NCBI GenBank assembly: GCA_029863525.1 | Contig: JAOTVL010000020.1 | Location: forward strand, 1-36,955 | From: Gemmatimonadota bacterium | GTDB lineage: Bacteria; Gemmatimonadota; Gemmatimonadetes; Longimicrobiales; Gaopeijiaceae | Length of the DNA: 36,955 nucleotides | Reading direction: 5' to 3' | Shown: piece by piece, positions 16,788 through 24,541 of the stretch | Layout: every line of letters begins with the position of its first letter | Position numbering within the stretch: the first letter of the stretch is position 1 | The notes under the pieces: model-generated | Seen by the model: the letters and a program-made list of their open reading frames with translations, nothing else | Databases searched by the model: none | What the model was told of the DNA's origin: nothing | Translations under genes and position numbers: made by a program

Positions 16788-18485
16788 GTGGCCCGCTTGA
16801 GGTCCCTTCTGGGTCCCGATGTCGTCGGGCGGTTCGGTCGCTACGGGGGCCTCGCGATCGTCCTGTTCGGCTTTGTCCTTCGCGCACGTGGCCTTTCCGA
16901 GTACTGGCTGAACCCCGACGAGGGGATCTACTACTCGACGCTCACGCGTGGGTCCTTCTCGGCGTTCTGGGCCGAGGTCCTGGCCAACGCGCACCCCCCC
17001 GGGTTCTATCTGATGCTCCGGGGGCTCGGGTACCTGACGTGGGACTTCGTCTGGCTGCGAGGCTCGTCGGTACTCTTCGGCACCGGTGCGATCGCGGCGT
17101 TCTACGTCCTCGGCCGCGCATTGGGTGGCCCGGGGGTGCGAGGTGTGGTGACCGGGCTCGGCGCGGCGGCGCTGCTCGGGTTCAGCCCGGAGGCGATCGT
17201 GCTTTCGCAGGTGCTGCGGCCGTACATGCTCGTGGTCTTCCTTCTGGCCACGGCGACCGCCTGCCTTCTTCGGTACCTGGCCCTGCCCGAACCCGACCGA
17301 GAGGGGTCCCCCCGGTTGCTCGCGACTTACGCCGGTGCCCTCTGCGCCGCGGCCATGAGCCACTACAGCGCCGCGTTCGGCTTGGCGGTGCTCTCGGGGC
17401 TCATCGCCTTCGAGGTCGTCGGAGGAAACCTCCGGGGCGTCCCATTGCGGCGCATCGTGATCGCGCACGCCGTCCCGAGCACCCTGATGGTCATCCTCTA
17501 CGCTTGGCACCTACGCGCGTCGCTCGGCAGCGAGCTCATGGGGCAAGCGCTGGGCCCCGGCGGATGGCTGAGCGAATGGCTCATCGACTCTCCCGAGGCG
17601 GCCTGGCGGAGCTTCGTCACCTTCCAGAACTTCCACGTCCCTCCCTGGCTCAGAGTCCGAAGTGGCCTGCTCCTCCTAGCCGCGGTCGCGGTCTCCGCGA
17701 CGGCTCGAGACAAGACGGTCGCCGTGCTCGCGGGGTCCGCCCTCATCCTCGCGATCGGTGGCTCGGTCTCGGGGATCTATCCGTTCGGTCCAAGCCGCCA
17801 CAACGCCTGGCTCGTCGTCTTCACCATCCCGGCGCTCGCGTGGCTCGGGGGTTGGATCGTCGGATCCGGAGGGCGCCAGGCCGCAGTGCGCGCCCTCGTT
17901 CTGATCGTCGCGCTCGGCGCCGGTACGGCACTCGAACATCCACTCGGGGGGCCCGAAGCGCGCGCGGTCGCCGTGAGCACCAATGCAACGGGTGAACGCG
18001 TCATCCGGCGCGCAGACCTGGCGCCGTTGATCGTGCGGTGGTTGACACCGGAGGAGGGGCCGGAGCTCGTCATCATGACCGAGCAGAGCTATAACGTGCT
18101 CATGCCGCTCTTCACGCTCGACCGCGAGACGACAGTCTTCTCGGCCGACTCTGCGGTGTCCACTTTCGCGTACGGACCACGCCGTGTCGTGGTCGCGCGA
18201 AGTTGGGATTGGGACGATCCTCGCCACGTAGCGCGAGTCGTGGGCGGGCTGAGGACGGCGATCCCCGAGCTGGTGGGTCCCGACGTCGATCGGGTCCTGG
18301 TCGTCGCGGGGGGCTGGGGTTCCGAGTTGGTCGCGGACGTCCCGGCGCTCGTCGCGAATCAGATCGTCATCGACCAGGGATGGGCCGTCGGCGTCGACGC
18401 TGCCGGCACCGTTGTGCCCCGAATGGCCGCGCTCTTCATGGATCGGGCTCGGCTCGTCGCCGCCTATGGTCCTCCCGGCGCCTGA
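16788..18485 (+). CDS. ArnT/PMT-like membrane glycosyltransferase, tandem copy 2
   Basis: 565 residues, same build as its neighbour: short basic N-terminus, first helix, EYWLNPDEGIYYSTLTRGSF with Asp 44-Glu 45, HPPGFYLMLRGLGYLTWDFV, about ten helices, and the soluble end with RRADLAPLIVRWLTPEEGPE and LVVAGGWGSELV. The two copies align over the full length without large gaps, so they come from a tandem duplication; loops and the C-terminal domain have diverged, which suggests different donors or acceptors, or a heterodimer. The start is GTG 16788, 15 bases after the first copy's stop, with a poor ribosome binding site, so it probably depends on translation of copy 1. It converges with the M28 peptidase gene 36 bases away. 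Confidence 0.78.
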   Translation: MARLRSLLGPDVVGRFGRYGGLAIVLFGFVLRARGLSEYWLNPDEGIYYSTLTRGSFSAFWAEVLANAHPPGFYLMLRGLGYLTWDFVWLRGSSVLFGTGAIAAFYVLGRALGGPGVRGVVTGLGAAALLGFSPEAIVLSQVLRPYMLVVFLLATATACLLRYLALPEPDREGSPRLLATYAGALCAAAMSHYSAAFGLAVLSGLIAFEVVGGNLRGVPLRRIVIAHAVPSTLMVILYAWHLRASLGSELMGQALGPGGWLSEWLIDSPEAAWRSFVTFQNFHVPPWLRVRSGLLLLAAVAVSATARDKTVAVLAGSALILAIGGSVSGIYPFGPSRHNAWLVVFTIPALAWLGGWIVGSGGRQAAVRALVLIVALGAGTALEHPLGGPEARAVAVSTNATGERVIRRADLAPLIVRWLTPEEGPELVIMTEQSYNVLMPLFTLDRETTVFSADSAVSTFAYGPRRVVVARSWDWDDPRHVARVVGGLRTAIPELVGPDVDRVLVVAGGWGSELVADVPALVANQIVIDQGWAVGVDAAGTVVPRMAALFMDRARLVAAYGPPGA

Positions 18486-18521
18486 CCGCGGCCGACCGAA
18501 CGGGCGCGAACGGTCTCGCGA

Positions 18522-20216
18522 TCAGCTCGGCGGACGGACCCCCATCGGCGAGACGCGTGGTCGCGTGTCGGAGTTCGCAAGGTCCCAGCTCGTTTGATGC
18601 ACCAACCGAACGATCCTCGTCATCTTCTCGTACTCGATCCGTTCAGCATCGTCGAACGGCGTGTGGTAATCCGGGTGTAGCCCGGTGTGGAACCAAATCG
18701 CCGGCACGTCGTTCTGCAGGAACGGCCAGTGATCGGAACGCCTCAGGAGATTCGATTCGTTGTTGTCATAGCGAAACCGCAGCGTCAGTCCTGTCGGCTC
18801 GTTCGCGGCCTCCACCATCGACGCGAGCTCTGGGGCCCTGGTGTAGCCGAGGATGTTGATGGCGTTGGCGTTCGACTCCGCCGACTGAACCGCCAGGCCC
18901 CGGAACCGTCCGCCGCCGTCTTCGGGGACCTCCTCATGACGCCCGATCATGTCCAGGTTCAGATTCGCGGCCGTCCGCTCGAGCGGGAAGAACGGACGAA
19001 GCGTGTAGTACCAAGCACCCAAGAGACCCCGCTCCTCGGCGTCCCACAGGGCGAACATGACGCTCCGACGTGGTCGTTCACCCTCCTCGGCCGCGCGGGC
19101 GTACGCTTCGGCAACCTCGAGCACGCCCACCGTACCCGAGCCGTCGTCGTCAGCGCCATTGAACACCGTCTCGCCGTCGGCGCCGTTGTGATCGTGATGT
19201 GCCCCGATGATCACGACCTCGTCGCGTAGCTCCGGGTCCGCCCCTTCGAGTAGCGCCAGGACGTTTCGACCGAGAACGACGTTTCGCTGAACGCTCGTGG
19301 TGAGGTCGAGCCTCGTCCCTGGTAGCTCGATCACGCCGTAGCCGTCCGGGGATTCTTCGGCCATCACCCCAAGTTCGGAGAGCGAATTCCCCGACACGGC
19401 AATCAGCGCCTGCGCGAGCTCGACGGAGACCTCCGCCGCGGGAATGCGAACCTGCTCGGCCCACGCCCCGAGCGTGAAACGCTCGATGCGTCGCATATCC
19501 GCAGGCCACAGACTCGCGTGGTACTGACCCCAGTCGTCGATGTCGGGGCGGTTGTGGAGATCGCGCACGAAGAGGATCGCGGAAGCTCCACGCTCCTGAG
19601 CGGAGAGTGCCTTGCGCCACGTTCGTGAAGCCTCGGTGGTGACGACCCCGTCGAACGGACTTGCCGGATCCGACACACCCGGTTCCCGATCGAGAACGAG
19701 CACGATCTTGCCGTCCACGCTCGTCCCGAGGTAGTCGTCGTAGTTCAACCGGGGCTCGACGATTCCGAATCCGACGAAGACGACCGGCCCACTCGCTGAC
19801 CCGGCTGCGCCCGCGTTGGAGGGTGTCCACCCGTTGCCCCCTGCCCGCGCTCCACCGGCACCCTCGACGGTCAGGAGATCGCCCGATCCGAGACTGAACC
19901 AGACGAGGTCGAAGTGCTGGTCGTACGTCCCGTTGTCACCCGCGGGCTGTAAGCCGAGCTCATCGAAGCGATCACGGATCCAGTCCGACGTCGTCTCGAG
20001 CTCCGCGGTCCCCGAGAGCCGCCCTCGCATGGAGTCGTGCGCGAGCAAGAACAGGTCGTCACGGAGTTCGGCCTCGGTAATCGAATCGTTGTAGGGCGCG
20101 GCTCGCTCGCCTCCCCCGCACGCCATCAAGAGGACGATGAGCGGCGCGGCCGCCAGGCCGAGCATGCGGGGAGTCGCAAAGTGTGAAACGAAGTGCACCA
20201 CGTCGGGACGGTTCAT
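18522..20216 (-). CDS. Lipoprotein M28 family zinc metallopeptidase
   Basis: 564 residues. A lipoprotein signal ends in the lipobox LMAC (Cys 33), so the enzyme is probably anchored to a membrane outside the cytoplasm. A PA-type insert (about residues 110-260) precedes the catalytic domain, which shows the M28 metal sites: IGAHHDHNG, FNGADDDGSGTVGVLE (bridging Asp), WDAEERGLLGA (catalytic Glu-Glu), NLDMIGR (Asp) and LHPDYHTPFDD (His). It should act as an aminopeptidase or a related exopeptidase. Its ATG overlaps the stop of the upstream DsbA-like gene in an ATGA, so the two are coupled in translation. This might link disulfide handling with an exported enzyme, although the peptidase itself is Cys-poor, so this is only context. 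Confidence 0.9.
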   Translation of the reverse strand: MNRPDVVHFVSHFATPRMLGLAAAPLIVLLMACGGGERAAPYNDSITEAELRDDLFLLAHDSMRGRLSGTAELETTSDWIRDRFDELGLQPAGDNGTYDQHFDLVWFSLGSGDLLTVEGAGGARAGGNGWTPSNAGAAGSASGPVVFVGFGIVEPRLNYDDYLGTSVDGKIVLVLDREPGVSDPASPFDGVVTTEASRTWRKALSAQERGASAILFVRDLHNRPDIDDWGQYHASLWPADMRRIERFTLGAWAEQVRIPAAEVSVELAQALIAVSGNSLSELGVMAEESPDGYGVIELPGTRLDLTTSVQRNVVLGRNVLALLEGADPELRDEVVIIGAHHDHNGADGETVFNGADDDGSGTVGVLEVAEAYARAAEEGERPRRSVMFALWDAEERGLLGAWYYTLRPFFPLERTAANLNLDMIGRHEEVPEDGGGRFRGLAVQSAESNANAINILGYTRAPELASMVEAANEPTGLTLRFRYDNNESNLLRRSDHWPFLQNDVPAIWFHTGLHPDYHTPFDDAERIEYEKMTRIVRLVHQTSWDLANSDTRPRVSPMGVRPPS

Positions 20217-20890
20217 GCTTCTGTGCCTCTCGATTCGGGGCCCGTGGGGTCGCGTCGGGTGAGCGCGGCCTCGACGGCGCTGAGTAGGGTCTCCGCCGGC
20301 TGCGCGCCGGATGTGGCGAGGGCCCGGTCGAACACGAACGTCGGGGTACCCGTGATCCCCATCCGTTGGGCATCGCGCCCCGTTTCGAGGATGGCCGTTT
20401 CGTATCGGCCCTCTTCGAGGGCACCTCGAAGGCCTTCCAGGTCCAGGCCGGATGCAGACGCGATGCCCTCGATGATCTCCGGGTCACCGAGATCCAACCC
20501 TTCCGCGAAGTATCCGCGGAAGAGCCGTTCGTGAAACTCCGGGAATTGCTGGGGTTCTTCAGCTTGCGCATACGCGCCAGCAGCCAAGGCGCGATGCGTG
20601 TTCGAGACCTTCGGTCGCTTGCCGACGTCCAGTCCCTCGCCTTCGGCGCTCGCCCGGAGCGCCACCTGCATCCGCTCCCAGACGTCCGGCGGATAGGGCA
20701 AGTCCTCGACCGGCATGCCCTCGGGTGGAACCTCGGGGTGGATCTCGAACGGGCGCCACTCGACGTCGACCTCGACCCCCTCGGGAAGTCGAGCAAGTGC
20801 ACTTTGCAGTCGGGCCCAGCCGATGTAGCACCATGGACAGGTGTAGTCGCTGAAGACCTCGAGTCGGACCGTTCTCGTCGCGTCGCTCAT
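20213..20890 (-). CDS. FrnE-like DsbA-family thiol oxidoreductase
   Basis: 225 residues with a thioredoxin-fold start VRLEVFSDYTCPWCYIGW, active-site Cys 18 and Cys 21 (CPWC), a helical insert including VSNTHRALAAGAYAQ, and the cis-Pro loop GITGTPTFVFD. This is the pattern of FrnE/2-hydroxychromene-2-carboxylate isomerase-like DsbA proteins, which lack a signal peptide and work in the cytoplasm as disulfide isomerases or oxidoreductases. No signal is present here. ATG 20890 is preferred to TTG 20899; neither has a clear ribosome binding site. The gene overlaps the M28 gene downstream by four bases and is divergent from the PhoD-like gene, leaving about 62 bases for both promoters. Confidence 0.87.
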   Translation of the reverse strand: MSDATRTVRLEVFSDYTCPWCYIGWARLQSALARLPEGVEVDVEWRPFEIHPEVPPEGMPVEDLPYPPDVWERMQVALRASAEGEGLDVGKRPKVSNTHRALAAGAYAQAEEPQQFPEFHERLFRGYFAEGLDLGDPEIIEGIASASGLDLEGLRGALEEGRYETAILETGRDAQRMGITGTPTFVFDRALATSGAQPAETLLSAVEAALTRRDPTGPESRGTEA

Positions 20891-20952
20891 CGTCGCCAAG
20901 ATGTGACGTGAAGGTAGTGGGCGCGAGTGCGAGCTACCTCTACCTTGTGCCG

Positions 20953-22530
20953 ATGGACGGTCGCTATTGGTTCGAGCTCTTCACGCGGCGAGGTTCGCGT
21001 CGAGACTTCCTGAGGGTGGGCGCGAGTGCGGTCGGCCTCGTCGCCCTCGGCGGCCAAACGGGCTGCGCCACGGGGCGTCGGGTCCGCGTCGTGTCGAACC
21101 CTTTCACCTTGGGGGTCGCCAGCGGCGATCCCACGCCGGATGGCATCGTGCTCTGGTCTCGGCTTTCCTCTACCGCCCTGCGCGAGATCGGCGCCCACGT
21201 CGAGCCCGTGGAGGTGCGCTGGGAGCTCGCCGAGGACGACGCCTTCTCGAGGATCGTCCGAGCGGGCGACGCCGCCGCGCTGCCCGAGCTGGGGCACTCG
21301 GTGCACGTGGAGATCGACGGGCTGCGACCCGGCCGTGAGTACTTCTACCGGTTCTTCTCGGGAGGGGAGGCGAGTCCGATGGGCCGCGCCAAGACCGCTC
21401 CGAGGCTCGACGCCCGACCGGACCGCTTCGACTTCGCGTTCGTCTCGTGCCAGCACTACGAGCATGGTTACTACACGGCCCTGCGTCACCTGGCAAGCGA
21501 GTCGCTCGACGTCGTGGTCCATCTCGGGGACTACATCTACGAAGGTGCCGCCCTCGACGGAGACGTGCGACGCCACGAGGGGCGTGAGCCGATCGATCTC
21601 GAGGGATACCGACGGCGCTACACTACGTACCGGAGCGATGGCGACCTCCAACGAGCACACGCCGCCGCACCGTGGCTGGTCACCTTCGATGACCATGAAG
21701 TGGACAACAACTGGGCAGGCGACGTCCCGGAGGACGGCCAACCGACCCAGGAGTTCTTACTCCGGCGGGCGGCGGCGTTTCAGGCGTACTACGAGTTCAT
21801 GCCACTCCGCGCCTCCTCGATGCCGTCCGGTCCCGGCATGCAGATCTATCGACGTCTCCGGTTCGGCGACCTGCTCGAGATGAACCTCCTCGACACACGC
21901 CAGTACCGAAGCGATCAGCCGTGCGACGCGGTCGTCGGTCCAACGTGCGCGGAGCACATGGCCGACGGCCAGACCATCCTCGGAGCCCCTCAACGTACTT
22001 GGCTGGAAGACGGCTTCGCGGCGTCGACCGCACGGTGGAACGTGCTCGCGCAGCAGGTCCTCATGGCGCGTTTTCGAAACGTCGACGGCGACGGTCGGGA
22101 AACCTGGTCCATGGACAAGTGGGACGGCTACCCGAGGGAGCGGACTTCGCTGCTGGCGGCGATGGCAGACTCGGGGGTCTCGAACCCCGTCGTGTTGACG
22201 GGTGACATCCACTCGAGCTGGGTCACCAGGCTGCTTCGGGACTTCGACGATGAACGCTCCCAGGTGGTCGGGACCGAGTTCGTGGGTACGTCGCTCACCT
22301 CGGGTCGTAACGGTCGCCCCATGACGCCGTGGGGAGAGGCTGCGCTCCGAAACAACCCGCACGTCGACTTCTACGACGCGCGTCGAGGCTACGTGCATTG
22401 TTCGGCTACGCCGGGTCGATGGACGTCTCGCTACCGCGTCGTCCCGTACGTCGACCGCGCAGGAGCACCGGTAGAGACCATTGCCACCTACGTCGTCGAC
22501 GACGGGAGACCGGGCGCAGAGCGGGTCTGA
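20953..22530 (+). CDS. Tat-exported PhoD-like phosphatase/phosphodiesterase
   Basis: 525 residues. The N-terminus carries a twin-arginine signal, GSRRDFLRVGASAVGLVALG, so the folded enzyme is exported by Tat. A beta-sandwich N-domain (FTLGVASGDPTPDGIVLWSR) precedes the metallophosphatase domain with FVSCQHYEHG, VVHLGDYIYEGA, VTFDDHEVDNNWAG, NVLAQQVLMARF and LTGDIHSSWV, matching PhoD alkaline phosphatase/phosphodiesterases that use Fe and Ca. It probably releases phosphate from organic esters outside the cytoplasm. I chose ATG 20953, which puts the Arg pair about 12 residues from the start; GTG 20908 would add 15 residues of unlikely sequence. No Pho-box-like repeat is evident upstream. Confidence 0.88.
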   Translation: MDGRYWFELFTRRGSRRDFLRVGASAVGLVALGGQTGCATGRRVRVVSNPFTLGVASGDPTPDGIVLWSRLSSTALREIGAHVEPVEVRWELAEDDAFSRIVRAGDAAALPELGHSVHVEIDGLRPGREYFYRFFSGGEASPMGRAKTAPRLDARPDRFDFAFVSCQHYEHGYYTALRHLASESLDVVVHLGDYIYEGAALDGDVRRHEGREPIDLEGYRRRYTTYRSDGDLQRAHAAAPWLVTFDDHEVDNNWAGDVPEDGQPTQEFLLRRAAAFQAYYEFMPLRASSMPSGPGMQIYRRLRFGDLLEMNLLDTRQYRSDQPCDAVVGPTCAEHMADGQTILGAPQRTWLEDGFAASTARWNVLAQQVLMARFRNVDGDGRETWSMDKWDGYPRERTSLLAAMADSGVSNPVVLTGDIHSSWVTRLLRDFDDERSQVVGTEFVGTSLTSGRNGRPMTPWGEAALRNNPHVDFYDARRGYVHCSATPGRWTSRYRVVPYVDRAGAPVETIATYVVDDGRPGAERV

Positions 22531-22717
22531 CCCCTCGGGTTGCTGGGCGCCTTCTCGGCGGCCGACAGGGCTCGGACCGGGGCGGGCGCCGACCGCACGG
22601 GCGATTCCTGCGTCATGCGACTTGCCGGTGGTGCCAACCCTGCGGACATTTCGCTCCTCGCACCGACCGATTCGGCCGCGCACCCGTTGGACAGGTCACC
22701 CCTTCAGGAGCATCATC

Positions 22718-23392
22718 GTGAAGCACACGATCGTAGCCGTCGCGATCCTCGCGGCGTTCAGCGCCGCCCCCGTCGCGGCCCAGGACTCGAACATGAGTTT
22801 CTTCATCACCAGCGCGGGCCCGGGCAACGGAGCCGCCCTCGGTGGGCTCGCGGGCGCGGATCAGCACTGCCAAGATCTCGCGTATGCCGCCGGATTCGGG
22901 GATCTGACGTGGCGAGCATACCTGAGCGCCATCTCGATGGGTGGTGAGGCCGCCGTCAATGCCCGGGACCGGATCGGCACCGGACCTTGGCACAACTACG
23001 CGGGCGTGATGATCGCGCAGGGTGTACAGGACCTCCACTCGGAGGCCGTCAATCTCACGAAGGAGACGATCCTGACCGAGCAGGGCAGCATGGTGAACGG
23101 ACGGGGCGATTCGCCCAACCAGCACGACATCCTGACCGGCTCCAACTTGGACGGGACGGTCAATACCGCCGAGGGTCACGACGCCTGCTCGAATTGGACC
23201 AGCGGAGAAGGCAGCGCGCGCGTGGGCCACCACGATCGTCAGGGCGGAGGTGAGAACCCCACCTCGTGGAACTCGGCGCACGGTTCCCGCGGCTGCAGCC
23301 AGGAGAACCTGCAGGCGACGGGCGGAAACGGCTACTTCTACTGCTTCGCGATCGACGCGCAACAAGATCAGTCGCCGGCTCGGAAGGAGTAG
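22718..23392 (+). CDS. Secreted DUF1554-like protein
   Basis: 224 residues with a Sec signal peptide (HTIVAVAILAAFSAAPVAAQ). The mature part starts SFFITSAGPGNGAALGGLAGADQHCQDLA and includes FGDLTWRAYLSAIS. This matches the DUF1554 pattern (F-TS-x-x-G-x-LGG-x-x-GAD-x-x-C) found in secreted and surface proteins of Leptospira, myxobacteria and others, with a predicted C-type-lectin-like fold. Four cysteines are seen (in HCQD, DACSN, RGCSQ and FYCFA), enough for two disulfides. Function is unknown; ligand binding is a guess from the fold. GTG 22718 is well supported by AGGAG at 22706-22710, seven bases upstream. The preceding gap 22531-22717 shows nothing I can identify. The P1 peptidase starts four bases after its stop. 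Confidence 0.75.
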   Translation: MKHTIVAVAILAAFSAAPVAAQDSNMSFFITSAGPGNGAALGGLAGADQHCQDLAYAAGFGDLTWRAYLSAISMGGEAAVNARDRIGTGPWHNYAGVMIAQGVQDLHSEAVNLTKETILTEQGSMVNGRGDSPNQHDILTGSNLDGTVNTAEGHDACSNWTSGEGSARVGHHDRQGGGENPTSWNSAHGSRGCSQENLQATGGNGYFYCFAIDAQQDQSPARKE

Positions 23393-23395
23393 CGG

Positions 23396-24493
23396 TTGCA
23401 GGCGACCGGATCGGTAGGGCGCGCTCAACGACGCACGCTGTGGATCGCGGCCTTCCTCGTGGGGGCCACGGTCGCCCACGGCGCGTGCTTCGCTCAGGAG
23501 AGTCCTCGCATGGCCAGCACAGGAATCACCGCGGTCGAGGGTCTCGAGCTCGGGCACCATACGCTCTTGGCGCGCCCCACCGGTTGTACCGTGATCGTCT
23601 CACGGGAGGGCGCGGTGGGCGGCGTGGACGTACGCGGCGGCTCGCCCGGTAGCCGTGAGACGGCCCTGCTGGATCCGGTCAATTCTGTCGAGCGCGTCAA
23701 CGCAGTGGTGTTGGCAGGCGGTTCGGCCTTCGGCTTGGCCGTCGCCGACGGGGTCATGCGCTACCTCGACGAGCAAGGCGTCGGCTACCGGGTCGGTGAG
23801 AAGGTCGTCCCAATCGTCGTCGGAGCAATCCTCTACGACCTGGGCCTCGAGGGAGCGGAGAAGATCCGACCGGGCCCGGAGTGCGGGTACGCGGCGGCAG
23901 CGACCGCCTCGCGCTCGGCCGCGGCAGAGGGGTCGGTGGGAGCCGGGGCCGGAGCCACGGTGGGTAAGATGCGCGGCATGCAGCGGGCGATGAAGGGCGG
24001 CTTTGGAACCGCATCTTTCACGCTGTCGAGCGGGCTCACCGTCGCCGCGGCAGTCGCCGTGAACGCAGTGGGTGACGTCGTCGATCCAGCCACCGGGGAA
24101 GTGGTCGCCGGTGCGCGCAGCGAGGACGGTCGCGAGTTCGTGGACATGCGCCGCGTGCTGCGAGGAGGTGACGGAGGAGGCCGGGACGCGCCCGCCGTGG
24201 GCGGGAACACGACAATCGGCGTCGTCGCGACGAACGCGCTCTTGACCAAGGCGCAAGCCACGAAGGTCGCCCAGATGGGGCAGGACGGCCTGGCCCGGAC
24301 CATCTACCCGGCCCACACGCCGCGCGATGGCGATACCGTCTTCTCGCTCGCGACCGGCGTTTGGGATGGGGAGATCGACGTCACCCTCATTGGAGCTCTG
24401 GCAGCCGACGCGATGGCCGAGGCGATCCTTCGGGCCGTCCGCCAAGCCGAGGGGCTCGACGGGATTCCGGGTGCTTCCGAGATGGGCCGTTAG
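23396..24493 (+). CDS. Secreted P1 (S58, DmpA-like) self-processing aminopeptidase
   Basis: 365 residues. Members of this N-terminal-nucleophile family cut themselves once and then remove N-terminal residues from peptides, including D- or beta-amino acids in some. Conserved pieces: GITAVEGLELGHHTL, VNAVVLAGGSAFGLAVADGV, SVGAGAGATVGKM, and the processing site GGNTTIGVVATNA, where cleavage is expected between Asn 271 and Thr 272. A signal peptide (RRTLWIAAFLVGATVAHGACFAQ) precedes it; many family members are cytoplasmic, so export is worth noting. The start is TTG 23396: AAGGAG (23384-23389) lies in the last codons of the DUF1554-like gene, six bases before it, and the two genes are probably translated together. 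The symporter follows 48 bases later. Confidence 0.87.
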   Translation: MQATGSVGRAQRRTLWIAAFLVGATVAHGACFAQESPRMASTGITAVEGLELGHHTLLARPTGCTVIVSREGAVGGVDVRGGSPGSRETALLDPVNSVERVNAVVLAGGSAFGLAVADGVMRYLDEQGVGYRVGEKVVPIVVGAILYDLGLEGAEKIRPGPECGYAAAATASRSAAAEGSVGAGAGATVGKMRGMQRAMKGGFGTASFTLSSGLTVAAAVAVNAVGDVVDPATGEVVAGARSEDGREFVDMRRVLRGGDGGGRDAPAVGGNTTIGVVATNALLTKAQATKVAQMGQDGLARTIYPAHTPRDGDTVFSLATGVWDGEIDVTLIGALAADAMAEAILRAVRQAEGLDGIPGASEMGR

Positions 24494-24541
24494 CGGCTTC
24501 GCCACCCCAGTCGCCGAGGTGTCACCCCGCCGAGCGTCGCC

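Noticed and set aside
15858..17510. Minus-strand open frame of 550 codons opposite the glycosyltransferases (and another at 14817-15806)
   Set aside because: Composition is Arg/Glu/Gly/His-rich without hydrophobic core or motifs, while the plus strand gives two coherent paralogous membrane enzymes. GC-rich antisense artefact.
20914..21030. A 15-base direct repeat, GTGGGCGCGAGTGCG, near the start of the PhoD-like gene
   Set aside because: The second copy codes for part of the Tat signal (VGASA); with this GC content and only two copies it is most likely chance.
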